A stretch of DNA of 64,000 bases from Alphaproteobacteria bacterium (GTDB taxonomy: Bacteria; Myxococcota_A; UBA796; CAJQPC01). Of the stretch, positions 25,627 through 34,223 are shown piece after piece; position 1 is the first letter of the stretch, and every line of letters begins with the position of its first letter. The translations under genes were made by a program, and so were the position numbers. The notes under the pieces are model-generated. The model saw only the letters and a program-made list of their open reading frames with translations. It ran no database searches and was not told the DNA's origin. Location: assembly GCA_020632795.1 (NCBI GenBank), contig JACKEV010000025.1:1-64000 (forward strand), read 5' to 3'.

Positions 25627-26957
25627 TGGTTCATCGTGGTCGTCAGGTTCGTGCTGCCCAGCACGACCGAGCCGTAGCCGAGGGTGGTGTTCCCCTGCCC
25701 GCCCAGGATGGTCGAGTAGGACGCCTGGACGTCGTTGGACTGGCCGCCACAGACCGAGCCGTGTGAGGTGGCCGCGTCGGTGGAGTTCAGGTAGCCCGCC
25801 AGCACCGCGCTGTTGATGCCCGCCGCGGTGTTGTCGCGGCCGCCGGTGACCACCGCAGCCTCCCCGGTGGCGTCATTGAACCGACCGCCCGAGACGTGCG
25901 CGAAGTGGCCGCTGGCCTCGTTCTGGTTGCCCCCGGAGACCGAGGCCTGCAGGCCGCTGGCGGTGTTCTGATACCCGCCGGAGACGACGGCGTGGTTGCC
26001 GGTCGCGTGGTTCTGGTACCCGCCGCAGACGGTCGCGAGGTTGCCGGTCGCGTCGCTGTTGTAGCCGCCCAGGATGGAGGCGCGCGCGCCGGAGGCCACG
26101 CTCTCCCGGCCGCCCACGACCACCGAGCGGTCCCCGCTGGCCACGTTGCCCTGGCCGCCCATCGCGACGGCGTACAGGCTCTCGGCCCGGTCCTCGTACC
26201 CGCCCAGCACGAGCCCGTAGAAGCCGAGGCCCTGGCCCCCATAGCCGCCCACGACCACCGCGTACTGGGCGTCGGCCAGCCCGTCGGACCCGCCGTAGAT
26301 GGCCGTGTAGGACCGCAGCGCCTGGTTGTCGCTGCCCCCGGAGGCGACGCTGGCGGTCGCGAAAGCGGTGTTGGCAGTCCCCCCGGCGGCCAGGGCGCTC
26401 TGCCCCTCGGCGCGGTTGCCCTCTCCGCCCACGACCGCCGCGTAGTCGCCGGTCGCGGTGTTGGCGAGGCCGCCGCTCACGGTGGCGTAGCGCCCGCTGG
26501 TCTCGTTGGAGGCGCCCCCGAACACCGACGCATAGCCCTGGGTGGCCTCGCTGCCATACCCGCCGACCACCGTCGCGAAGGCCCCGCTCGCGAGGTGCCC
26601 CTGTCCGCCCAGGGCGACGCCGTAGCGCTCGGTCACGGCGTGGCTGTGGCCGGAGATGACCGCGCCATACGAGGTGTACTCGTGCTGGGGGCCCACCACG
26701 ACGTTGTGGGAGCCGACGCGGGTGGCGTTGTTGCTGTTCTCGTTGTAGCCGACGATGAGGTTGCCCAGCCCGTTGGCGCTGGCGGTGGACCAGGAGCCGT
26801 TGTTGATGTTGATGTTGCAGCCCTGGAAGGTGACTTCGTTGCCGACAGCGACGATCTTGCAGGTGTCCGCGGGGTTGGTCTGCGAGGCGTCGTACAGCAC
26901 CTCGGCCTGGGCCGGCGCGCCGAGGGCCGCGAGCGCGGCCAGGGTCAGGGTCGTCAT
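25611..26957 (-). CDS. Secreted YadA-head-like beta-roll protein without membrane anchor
   Basis: A 448-residue protein with a signal peptide (MTTLTLAALAALGAPAQA, cut near AQA-E). After a short N-domain with two Cys, residues about 65-435 are some 25 repeats of 14-15 residues of the form GxxAxVxGGxxNxASG (for example ATVSGGLANTATGDYAAVVG), the left-handed beta-roll of trimeric autotransporter head domains. The C-terminal beta-barrel anchor of true trimeric autotransporters is absent; the protein ends with TTTMNHQILP. It could be a secreted trimeric fibre or a phage-tail-fibre-like tip. It is convergent with the kinase-FGE gene, overlapping by 16 bp. Confidence 0.75.
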   Translation of the reverse strand: MTTLTLAALAALGAPAQAEVLYDASQTNPADTCKIVAVGNEVTFQGCNININNGSWSTASANGLGNLIVGYNENSNNATRVGSHNVVVGPQHEYTSYGAVISGHSHAVTERYGVALGGQGHLASGAFATVVGGYGSEATQGYASVFGGASNETSGRYATVSGGLANTATGDYAAVVGGEGNRAEGQSALAAGGTANTAFATASVASGGSDNQALRSYTAIYGGSDGLADAQYAVVVGGYGGQGLGFYGLVLGGYEDRAESLYAVAMGGQGNVASGDRSVVVGGRESVASGARASILGGYNSDATGNLATVCGGYQNHATGNHAVVSGGYQNTASGLQASVSGGNQNEASGHFAHVSGGRFNDATGEAAVVTGGRDNTAAGINSAVLAGYLNSTDAATSHGSVCGGQSNDVQASYSTILGGQGNTTLGYGSVVLGSTNLTTTMNHQILP

Positions 26958-27088
26958 GGTCTCTCCGTTCTGGGTTTGAGGGGAGCCCGCCTCCCTTCAT
27001 CGTCCAATGGCGATTGCGAACCGCTTTGTGATCGAACACCGCCCCGGACTCCAGCCGGTTAGGGTGTCCACGCATCCCGGAGCGCGCC

Positions 27089-28273
27089 ATGCAGTGGGCC
27101 TCGGCCCTGAGCACACACCCCTCCCTGGAGGCGGCGGTCGACGAGGCCGCCGCGCAGGTGCGCTCTGCGCTGGACGAGCCCCCGGATCTGGCGCTGGTCT
27201 TCGTATCGGCGCGGTACGCCGGGGCGTTGGACCGGCTGCCCGGCTGGCTGCGGGAGCAGCTCCCGGACACCAAGGTCGTCGGCTGCACCGGCGGCGGCAT
27301 CATCGGCGACGGGAAGGAGCGCGAGGACACCCCCGCGCTCTCGATCACCGCCGCGCGCCTGCCGGACACCGCGATCCTCCCCTTCCACCTCGCCGAGAAC
27401 CTCCCCCCGGCGCGGTCGGGCGAGGTCGAGGTGTGGCGGGAGCGCTTCGGCGTGCAGCCTGAGCACGAGCCGGTCTTCGTGCTGCTCCCCGACCCCTTCA
27501 CCTGCGACGCCCAGCAGCTCGTCGACGGCATGGACGCCGCCTGGCCCCGCTGCCCCAAGGTGGGCGGGCTCGCCAGCGGCGGCCAGCGCATCGGGGAGAA
27601 CCGGCTGTTCTGCGGGGAGCGCGCCCTGCACCTGGGCGTGGTCGGGGTGGCCCTCTACGGGGACGTGCAGATGGACACGGCGGTCGCCCAGGGCTGCCGC
27701 CCGGTGGGGCCGCTGCTCACGGTGACCCGCTGCGAGCGCAACCTCATCTACGAGCTGGACGACCGCCCGGCGGTTGAGGCCGTGCAGGCCGTCCACGACG
27801 CGCTGACGCCGATGGAGCGGGCGCTGTTCCGGCGCTCCCCGATGTTCGGCCTGGCCATGGTCCCGGCCGATCCCCCCAGCCACGGGGACTTCCTGATCCG
27901 CCACGTCATGGGCCTGGACCCCAAGGCGGGGGTGCTGGCCATCGGCGCGCACCCCGAGGAGGGCCAGCGGGTCCGCTTCCACGTCCGCGACGCCGCCGCG
28001 TCCGCCGAGGATCTGCGTCAGGTGCTGCGCAAGGCCCACCAGCGCGCGCGCGGGGCCAGCCCGCAGGGGGCGCTCCTGTTCTCCTGCCTGGGTCGGGGCG
28101 AGCGCTTCTACGACACCCCCGACCACGACTCCCGCGTCTTCACCGAGGAGCTGGGGGCCGCGCCCCTGGGGGGCTTCTTCTGCAACGGCGAGCTGGGCCC
28201 GGTGCACGCCCGCACCTGGATGCACGGCTACACCAGCGCGTTCGGGCTGTTCCACCCCCGGAGGTGGTCCTGA
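27089..28273 (+). CDS. FIST-domain sensory protein
   Basis: A 394-residue cytosolic protein. FIST_N covers residues about 30-225: LALVFVSARYAGALDRL, VVGCTGGGIIGDGKERED, and CPKVGGLASGGQ. FIST_C covers about 235-380: LLFSCLGRGERFY, then LGAAPLGGFFCNGELGPV and TWMHGYTSAFGLF. FIST proteins are small-ligand sensors, probably for amino acids, usually associated with histidine kinases, chemotaxis receptors or GGDEF proteins. Here it stands alone, so its output partner is not visible. The start follows GGAGCGCGCC. Confidence 0.85.
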   Translation: MQWASALSTHPSLEAAVDEAAAQVRSALDEPPDLALVFVSARYAGALDRLPGWLREQLPDTKVVGCTGGGIIGDGKEREDTPALSITAARLPDTAILPFHLAENLPPARSGEVEVWRERFGVQPEHEPVFVLLPDPFTCDAQQLVDGMDAAWPRCPKVGGLASGGQRIGENRLFCGERALHLGVVGVALYGDVQMDTAVAQGCRPVGPLLTVTRCERNLIYELDDRPAVEAVQAVHDALTPMERALFRRSPMFGLAMVPADPPSHGDFLIRHVMGLDPKAGVLAIGAHPEEGQRVRFHVRDAAASAEDLRQVLRKAHQRARGASPQGALLFSCLGRGERFYDTPDHDSRVFTEELGAAPLGGFFCNGELGPVHARTWMHGYTSAFGLFHPRRWS

Positions 28274-28289
28274 GGCCCCTGCGGGGGCC
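28274..28289 (+). terminator. Short GC hairpin directly after the FIST gene
   Basis: GGCCCC, a TGCG tetraloop, then GGGGCC follow the stop codon immediately. The stem is perfect but only 6 bp and lacks a T-tract, so termination activity is doubtful. It could act as a 3' mRNA stabiliser or attenuate transcription before the EF-G gene. Confidence 0.25.
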
Positions 28290-28389
28290 ACACCATCCCC
28301 TCCGCCCGCGCCGGGCCCGCCGCTTGAACCCTCCTGCCCCGCCAGATAGGGGCTCCGCCACTTCTCTGTTTCTGCCTTTGAGGTCCCCC

Positions 28390-30438
28390 ATGTCCACCAA
28401 CGACCTGTCCCGCGTCCGCAACATCGGCATCGCGGCCCACATCGACGCCGGCAAGACCACGCTCACCGAGCGCCTGCTGTACTACACCGGCGCCCGCCAC
28501 AAGATCGGCGAGGTCCACACCGCCGACACCCACACCGACTACCTCGACGAGGAGAAGGCCCACGGCATCACCATCATGTCGGCGGTCACGAAGTGCCCCT
28601 GGAAGGACCACCTCATCCAGGTCATCGACACCCCCGGGCACGTGGACTTCACCATCGAGGTCGAGCGCTCCATGCGGGTGCTCGACGGCGCGGTGATTGT
28701 GATGGATGGCGTCCGGGGCGTCGAGCCCCAGACCGAGACCGTGTGGCGTCAGCGCAGCAAGTTCGACCTGCCGGCCATGTTCTTCGTCAACAAGATGGAC
28801 CGCCCCGGGGCCGACTTCGGGCGCAGCATGAAGAGCATCCGGGAGCGCCTGGGCGGCGAGCCGGTGCCGGTGACCGTGCCGCTGCCCGAGTCCAGCGCCG
28901 TGGTCCACCTCATCGACCGGACCCTCATCCGCTTCGGCGGGGACATGGGCGAGCAGGTCACCGTCGAGCCCTGCGACGACGCCACCTGGGCGCGGGTCCA
29001 GGAGCACCGCGAGGGCCTGCTGCTCGCGGTCGCCGACCTCGACGAGGAGATCGCCGAGATCGTGCTGATGGAGGAGGAGCCCGAGCCCCAGGCGGTCCGC
29101 GCGGCCCTGCGCCAGGGCACCCTGGCCGGCAAGGTGAACCCCTGCTTCGGCGGCAGCGCCCTGCGCAACTTCGGCGTGCAGCCGCTGCTCGACGGCATCC
29201 TCGCCCTGCTGCCGGCGCCGCTGGAGCGCCCCCCCAGCGTCGGCCACACCCTCACCGGCGAGGAGGTCTTCGTGGAGATGGACCCCTCGGCCCCCCTGGC
29301 CGCGCTGGCGTTCAAGGTGCAGATGTACGGCGGGCGCCGACACGTCTTCGCCCGCATCTACCGGGGCACCCTCACGCCCGGCGACGCCATCATCGTGGCC
29401 GGCAGCGACCCGCTGGTGAAGGAGCGCGTCGCCCGGGTCTTCGACGTCGACGCGGCCCAGAAGAAGCGCATCGACAAGGCCACGGCCGGCCAGATCGTGC
29501 TGCTCGCCGGGCTGCGCCACGTCACCACCGGCGACACCTTCTGCACGCCGGACGCCCCGGTTCTGCTGGCCCGCATCGAGGCCCGCGAGCCGGTCCTCGG
29601 CCTGGCCATCGAGGCCCACTCCACCAAGGACGAACAGAAGCTCATGGAGGCCCTGAACAAGCTCCAGGAGGAGGACCCCACCCTCCGCCTGGAGGAGGAC
29701 GCCGAGACCGGGCAGCGGGTGCTGCGGGGCATGGGCGAGCTGCACCTCCAGATCACCTTCGAGCGGCTGAACCGCGAGTTCAACCTGGACGTGCGCTCCG
29801 GCCGCCCCGACGTGGTGCTGCGCGAGACCATCGGCGCCGACGCCACCGCCGACGCCCTGTTCCATCGGGTCATCGAGCAGGACAAGGGCACCTTCGAGAT
29901 GAAGGCCTGGGCCCAGGCCAGCGTGGCGCCGCTCGACCGCGGCGCGGGCATCACGGTCACCGCCCGGCCCGAGGTGCGCGGCGAGCCCGCCGCCTTGAGC
30001 CCGGCCCAGGCCCAGGCGGTCCAGTCCGGCGCCGAGGACGCCGCCATCGTCGGCCCCCTGCGGGGCGCCACGCTCCAGGACGTCGCCATCACCATCGACG
30101 CGGTGGAGCTGTTCGGCGAGGCGTCGAACCCCCAGGCCCTCCGGGTCGCGGCGGCCGAGGCGGTCCGCGCGGCGCTGGCCAAGGGCGGCGGCCAGCTCCT
30201 GCGCCCCATCATGAAGACCGAGGTCGTCGTCCCCGACAGCGCCCTGGGCACGGTGCTGGGCGACCTCCAGTCCCGCCAGGCCATCATCCATGACACACAG
30301 ACGCTCGGAGACATGGCGTCGATCACCTGCGACGCCGCGCTGGACACGCTGCTGGGCTACACCACCGACCTGCGCGGCATGACGCGGGGGCGCGGGCAGT
30401 TCACGATGGAGTTCGATCGGTTCGACGTGCTGGGGTGA
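28390..30438 (+). CDS. fusA: Elongation factor G (EF-G-like translational GTPase)
   Basis: A 682-residue ribosomal translocase paralogue. The ATG at 28390 gives the canonical N-terminus VRNIGIAAHIDAGKTTLTER (G1 P-loop). DTPGHVDFT (G3) and NKMDRPGADF (G4) follow, then domain II, domain III (GMGELHLQ), domain IV and a C-terminal domain V ending MEFDRFD. The switch I region reads EKAHGITIMSAVTKCPWKDH instead of the usual RGITITSAATTxFW, so this is a divergent EF-G. It is not linked to rpsL, rpsG or tuf as in the str operon, which suggests it may be a second EF-G copy (inference). The upstream gap of 116 bp holds its promoter. Confidence 0.9.
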   Translation: MSTNDLSRVRNIGIAAHIDAGKTTLTERLLYYTGARHKIGEVHTADTHTDYLDEEKAHGITIMSAVTKCPWKDHLIQVIDTPGHVDFTIEVERSMRVLDGAVIVMDGVRGVEPQTETVWRQRSKFDLPAMFFVNKMDRPGADFGRSMKSIRERLGGEPVPVTVPLPESSAVVHLIDRTLIRFGGDMGEQVTVEPCDDATWARVQEHREGLLLAVADLDEEIAEIVLMEEEPEPQAVRAALRQGTLAGKVNPCFGGSALRNFGVQPLLDGILALLPAPLERPPSVGHTLTGEEVFVEMDPSAPLAALAFKVQMYGGRRHVFARIYRGTLTPGDAIIVAGSDPLVKERVARVFDVDAAQKKRIDKATAGQIVLLAGLRHVTTGDTFCTPDAPVLLARIEAREPVLGLAIEAHSTKDEQKLMEALNKLQEEDPTLRLEEDAETGQRVLRGMGELHLQITFERLNREFNLDVRSGRPDVVLRETIGADATADALFHRVIEQDKGTFEMKAWAQASVAPLDRGAGITVTARPEVRGEPAALSPAQAQAVQSGAEDAAIVGPLRGATLQDVAITIDAVELFGEASNPQALRVAAAEAVRAALAKGGGQLLRPIMKTEVVVPDSALGTVLGDLQSRQAIIHDTQTLGDMASITCDAALDTLLGYTTDLRGMTRGRGQFTMEFDRFDVLG

Positions 30439-30795
30439 TACGGACCCTCCATGAACCGTGGACTGGTCACCCGGCGCCCGTAGGGCGCGACCCCGGGGGA
30501 TGGTCAGCGAGCCAAAGGCGAGCGAAGGAAGGGACCTGGAGGGGTCCTTTCCTTCAAGGATGGGTGAGGCTTCGTTTACCACCCAAGGATTTCGTCGCGA
30601 TAAGCGCCGCGCGCACCAGCAGCCGACATGTTGGCGTCTTGGCGTCAACGCTTGGCAGGGGGTGCGCTTCCGCAACCTCGACGGCTTGGGGCGAATGGAC
30701 GTCAAGAGGTCCGCCCCCCCGCAGCCAATGCCACGGTCCGGGATTCAGCGCGGTTCGGTATGAGAGGTGCGGCGGGAGTGTTGAAAGGTCAACTC
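30439..30795. other. Intergenic region (357 bp) with an imperfect hairpin
   Basis: No convincing gene is present. At 30524-30555 an imperfect long hairpin (GAAGGAAGGGACC pairing with GGGTCCTTTCCTTC, 4-5-nt loop) could end the EF-G transcript, although it has no T-run. The last part, near 30770-30795, has a GGCGGGAG and a GAAAGGTC motif upstream of the AbiEi start. The composition drops markedly in GC from about 30780, consistent with a boundary of acquired DNA. Confidence 0.5.
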
Positions 30796-31752
30796 ATGGT
30801 TGATATTCTTGGATCAGATCTGCCAAATCTTGGCCATATTGATCAAGATAATCAACTATCAGAAGAGCTTCTTGCGTTGACCCTCGATACCCCCTCCTGG
30901 GATCTCCTCCACGAGATCGCCAACGGCCAGTCCGGCCACTTCACCGCCCATCAGGCGGCTGAGGTGGGGTTCTCCCTCCAGCTCCTCCACAAGCATGTCC
31001 AAAGCGGCAACCTTGAGAGACCGATGCGGGGCATCTACCGCATCGCCCGCTTCCCGCCTTCCGAGCATGAAGATCTCGTGGTGCTGTGGCTCTGGTCCGA
31101 CCAGGAGGCGGTGTTCTCCCATGAGACGGCCCTGAGCCTCCACGAGCTGTCCGACGCGCTCCCAGCCCGGATCCACCTCACCCTTCCTCCCTCGACGCCT
31201 CGCCGCCGAAAGGTCCTCGAGGGTGTGGTGGTTCACTTCGCTGACGTCCCGCAGGCAGACCGGCAGTGGTTCGGCCCGGTCCCGGTCGTGACGCCGTCCC
31301 GGGCCGTCCTGGACGTCGCAGCGGCCCACGGCGACGCCACGCTGGTGGGTCAGGCCATCGACCAGGGCATCCGCGAGAGTCGGTTCACGATCACTGAGGT
31401 GGCCCCCGCGGGGCGGTATGTGGCGGACGCACTGGGATGGAGCACGCCGCTCCGGCCGCTCGACGGGGAAAGTCCCGCGCAACGTGCCCCAGAGGAGGCC
31501 CGCCCTCGGCTCCTCGGCGATCGCTTCCACGTCCTGGCCGTCAGCGGCCTGTGTACCCGACCACCGCCGTCCGACTGGCCGACCCTCGCCGCTGAGTCTG
31601 GTCGCGCCCTTGGAGCCTACCTCCGGGTCGCTCAGTACCTGCCGTCCCGGACGATGTTCCTCGAGTACGCCTGGCCCATCGGCCAGATACCGCCGGACGC
31701 TGGGGTCGACGCGCTCCGCGCCCAGCTCGCCAGGAGGTTCGCGTGGGCGTAG
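30796..31752 (+). CDS. AbiEi-type antitoxin / transcriptional regulator (type IV TA), copy 1
   Basis: A 318-residue protein. The N-terminal winged helix (WDLLHEIANGQSGHFTAHQA, then GFSLQLLHKHVQSGNLERPM and RGIYRIARFP) and the following VFSHETALSLHELSDALPAR and PVVTPSRAVLDVAAAHGDATL segments are typical of AbiEi. These antitoxins bind the shared promoter and neutralise the AbiEii nucleotidyltransferase toxin. Family members usually begin just before WDLLHEIA, so a TTG at 30877 could be the true start and the AT-rich 30796-30870 could be promoter. An extra C-terminal part of about 75 residues (FHVLAVSGLCTRPP, EYAWPIGQIPP) follows. The cognate toxin at 31743 is only a fragment. Confidence 0.8.
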   Translation: MVDILGSDLPNLGHIDQDNQLSEELLALTLDTPSWDLLHEIANGQSGHFTAHQAAEVGFSLQLLHKHVQSGNLERPMRGIYRIARFPPSEHEDLVVLWLWSDQEAVFSHETALSLHELSDALPARIHLTLPPSTPRRRKVLEGVVVHFADVPQADRQWFGPVPVVTPSRAVLDVAAAHGDATLVGQAIDQGIRESRFTITEVAPAGRYVADALGWSTPLRPLDGESPAQRAPEEARPRLLGDRFHVLAVSGLCTRPPPSDWPTLAAESGRALGAYLRVAQYLPSRTMFLEYAWPIGQIPPDAGVDALRAQLARRFAWA

Positions 31753-31842
31753 GGCAGAGCCCGCAGGCCTTCAGGGCCTCCATCGAAGCCCGCCTCAAGC
31801 ACGAGGTTGGCCCGAACCGCGGGCGCGACCTCCAGCGCCCTC
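31743..31842 (+). pseudogene. Truncated AbiEii toxin gene, copy 1
   Basis: A GTG at 31743 overlaps the stop region of the antitoxin gene, the usual AbiE arrangement. The frame gives SPQAFRASIEARLKHEV and GRDLQR, which matches the start of AbiEii-family proteins (SxxARLxxxAxxxGxDxQR). It breaks off after about 32 codons, where a reverse-oriented gene begins. The nucleotidyltransferase motifs are entirely missing, so the toxin is dead. Confidence 0.55.
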
Positions 31843-31846
31843 AACG

Positions 31847-32236
31847 TCAAGACTCCTTGTCTTCCCGCGCGGCGGCCTTGATGGCCTCCTCGCGGTTCAC
31901 GTCGAGCCGCAGGTCGATCTTGTCGTCGATGTGTCCGAGGCACAGCACGTCACTGTCGTCACCGCCCGACAGCGGCGTCCATCCCTGTGACAGCCCATAC
32001 TCGATGGCCTGCCGCACGATGTAGGGCGTGACGACGAACTGATTGGTGAGCCACACGCCGCCGCCTGGGCACGGCACCTCTTCCTGGTGGTAGTCGAACG
32101 TGCACCATAGCTGCTGGCCTCCGGCAACATCGACCATCACCCGGAGGTTGATCCAGCCGTCGTCACCGCTGACGTACCAGAAGTACTCCTGGTCGTCGAC
32201 GATGATCCTGCGCCGGTTCTTCTTCGGGAAGGCCAT
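31847..32236 (-). CDS. Uncharacterised protein, likely cargo of the TA locus
   Basis: A 129-residue protein from ATG 32236; upstream in-frame starts add an unlikely leader. It begins MAFPKKNRRRIIVDDQEYFW and contains WINLRVMVDVAGGQQLWCTF and the segment VTPYIVRQAIEYGLSQGW. Small proteins with this N-terminal RRRIxVDxxEYxW and terminal TPxxVRxxIxxALxxGW pattern are scattered widely in bacteria without known function. I cannot assign a role. It sits between two AbiE cassettes in opposite orientation and seems to have replaced the body of the first toxin gene. Confidence 0.6.
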   Translation of the reverse strand: MAFPKKNRRRIIVDDQEYFWYVSGDDGWINLRVMVDVAGGQQLWCTFDYHQEEVPCPGGGVWLTNQFVVTPYIVRQAIEYGLSQGWTPLSGGDDSDVLCLGHIDDKIDLRLDVNREEAIKAAAREDKES

Positions 32237-32341
32237 GTGCTGGTCTATCGCGAAGGATGGGCGTGCGCCGAACGAGGGGCGGCGGCAAGAAACGATATCC
32301 ACAAGCTTTGTAAACTACTCTCATCATGATAGACATTTCTT

Positions 32342-32989
32342 GTGTCCACTACCTCCACCACAACCCACGAGGCCATCCGCGTCGCGGCCACCGCCAATCG
32401 CCTCTGGCGGGCCTCCGATCTCGGCGTGCCGGCTGCGGCGATGTCGCGGATGTATCGGGAGGGGGCGCTTGAGCGCATCGTCCCCGGCGTCTACCTCGGC
32501 GCTGACCACGCCCACCATCCTTTGACGGAAGCGGCCGCGTGGACCCTCAAACACCCCTACGCCGTGGTCGGGCTGCTGACCGCCGCGGTCTTCCACGACC
32601 TCACGGACGCGTTCTCCGGCGGCACCTGGCTGTTCGTACCCAAAGGACTATCACCGCCGCGGAGCAGCACCTCGCCGGTCCAGGTCGTCCAGACGGCCCC
32701 CCGCTTCATCGACCCTGACGAGGACGACGCCAACGGGGTCATCTCGCTCACCGTCCACGGGGTCTGCGTCCGGGTCACCGAGCCGGACCGGACGACCCTC
32801 GATCTATGGCGGTACCCACAACACATCTCCGCCGAGCACGCGCTGCAGGCCCTCCGTCGCCGCGTCGAAGCACCCGACTTCCACCTCCCGGCCCTGGCCC
32901 GGCTGGGGAAGCGGCTCGATCGGCTCGGCGGTCACGTCTCCGTGTGGCCTCGGGTCGAGCCCGTGTTGCAGGGCCTGATGCTTCGATGA
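32342..32989 (+). CDS. AbiEi-type antitoxin, copy 2
   Basis: A 215-residue protein starting at GTG 32342. The winged-helix N-domain (RVAATANRLWRASDLGVPAA, then MSRMYREGALERIVPGVYLG) and the following HPYAVVGLLTAAVFHDLTDA and TVHGVCVRVTEPDRTTLDLW blocks are typical of AbiEi_4-type antitoxins. The stop TGA overlaps the ATG of the toxin gene (ATGA), so the pair is translationally coupled. It lacks the extra C-terminal part of copy 1 and is clearly a different lineage. The upstream AT-rich stretch (32290-32341) probably holds the promoter. Confidence 0.8.
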   Translation: MSTTSTTTHEAIRVAATANRLWRASDLGVPAAAMSRMYREGALERIVPGVYLGADHAHHPLTEAAAWTLKHPYAVVGLLTAAVFHDLTDAFSGGTWLFVPKGLSPPRSSTSPVQVVQTAPRFIDPDEDDANGVISLTVHGVCVRVTEPDRTTLDLWRYPQHISAEHALQALRRRVEAPDFHLPALARLGKRLDRLGGHVSVWPRVEPVLQGLMLR

Positions 32990-33908
32990 GCCGAAAGAAG
33001 GACAAGACCCGCTCCACCCACCAGCTCATCGGCAACCGGGCTCGGGAGTTGGGTCTGACGCGGGAGGATGCGTTCACCGCCTACGTCATGGACCGCCTCC
33101 TCGACCGTCTGGGCCGGTCGAAGCACGCGCAGGACCTCTACCTGAAGGGCGGACTCCTGGTCGCCAACCTCGTCGACGCGCCCCATCGGTTCACCCGAGA
33201 CATCGACCTCCTCCGTCGGCACGGCCCACCTTCGCCGGACGAGCTGCGGGAGATCTTCCGGGACATCGTCGCGGTGCCTGCCGACGACGGCGTGGCCTTC
33301 CACCAGGGCATCAAGGCCGAGCGCGCCGAGCATGACGCAGATGGGTACGACGGCGTGAAGGTCTGGCTGGGGGCCACGGTCGGGAAGAGGGAGACGAGCG
33401 TGCGGATCGACATCGGCTTCGGCGACGCTGTGGCGCCTCCAGCGACCCGGCGCGCGCTGACGCCCTTCCTCGCGGACGATGAGCCCGCCCGCGAGGAAGG
33501 GCGTACCCGGCCGAGCCGGTCATCGCCGAGAAGCTGCAGACCCTGATCGCGAAGTTCCCCGTGGTGCTCCACCGCCTCAAGGACATCCTCGATGTCATCA
33601 CCCTGGCCTCAGCACACACGTTTGAGGGACCGACGCTCATCGACGCCGTCCAGGCGACCTTCTCCCGCAGGGGCACACCGGCCGACGTCGGGGTGCTCGA
33701 TGACATCCTGGGCATGGCCGGGGACCGGCAGTGGGAGCGCGCCTGGGCGGCGATGCTCAAGGAGAAGGCCGCCCTCCATCGGGTGACCCTCAGCGAAGCC
33801 CTGACGCGCTTCGACGGGTTCGCGCGGCCCGTCCTCCTCGCGCTGTCGGACGACGTCGAGCCTCCCTGCCGATGGGCGCCGAAGACCGGATGGACACGCC
33901 GACGCTGA
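32986..33908 (+). pseudogene. AbiEii nucleotidyltransferase toxin, frameshifted, copy 2
   Basis: From ATG 32986 the frame encodes the AbiEii N-half: YVMDRLLDRLGRSKHAQDLY, LKGGLLVANLVDAPHRFTRD and IDLL, the nucleotidyltransferase motif with the DxD-like RDIDLL. Near 33476-33503 the frame ends as PAREEGRTRPSRSS. The expected continuation, YPAEPVIAEKLQTLIAKF then LKDILDVITLASAHTFEG, lies in another frame, running from 33504 to 33908. A perfect 15-bp inverted repeat sits exactly at the break. An intact gene would encode about 305 residues. Unless a sequencing error is responsible, the toxin is inactive while its antitoxin is intact. Confidence 0.8.
33461..33503. repeat. Perfect 15-bp inverted repeat at the toxin frameshift
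   Basis: CGCCCTTCCTCGCGG at 33461-33475 is exactly inverted at 33489-33503, with a 13-nt loop. The left arm encodes conserved toxin sequence (TPFLAD region). The right arm encodes non-conserved residues and shifts the frame, so the right arm looks like a copy of the left. Confidence 0.85.
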
Positions 33909-33911
33909 TCC

Positions 33912-34223
33912 TCACCCCTTCACGACCTCCCCCTGCCACCGCGCCATCCCCCCCGCCAGATACCCGGCCTCGACCCCGCGCTCGCGCAGCCAGATCGCCA
34001 TCTCCGCCGCCCGGGCCCCGCCCGGATCGATGAGCAGCGCGGTCCTCGTCGGGTCGATGACCTCGAAGGCGCGCTCCTGGAGCTGGTCGTAGGGCAGGTT
34101 CACCGCGCCTTCGATGTGGCCCCGGGCGAAGGCCTCGGGCTGGCGCAGGTCCACGAGCTGGGCGGGGGCCAGCTCCCCCACCAGGAGCTGCCAGCCCTCG
34201 ACGCGGAAGGGCAGCGCGCTCAT
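33912..34223 (-). CDS. Rhodanese-fold protein lacking the catalytic cysteine
   Basis: A 103-residue single-domain rhodanese. The fold signatures are VDLRQPEAFARGHIEGAVNL near the start and GYLAGGMARWQG at the end. The active-site loop, normally VxYCxxGxRS, reads LLIDPGGARAAEMA, with Asp in the cysteine position. Sulfur transfer is therefore unlikely and a binding or regulatory role is more plausible. Its ATG overlaps the stop codon of the vWA lipoprotein gene (ATGA), so the two are co-expressed. Confidence 0.8.
   Translation of the reverse strand: MSALPFRVEGWQLLVGELAPAQLVDLRQPEAFARGHIEGAVNLPYDQLQERAFEVIDPTRTALLIDPGGARAAEMAIWLRERGVEAGYLAGGMARWQGEVVKG

Noticed and set aside
28274..28289. Strong intrinsic terminator after the FIST gene
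   Set aside because: The stem is only 6 bp and there is no T-tract, so it is kept only as a low-confidence hairpin.
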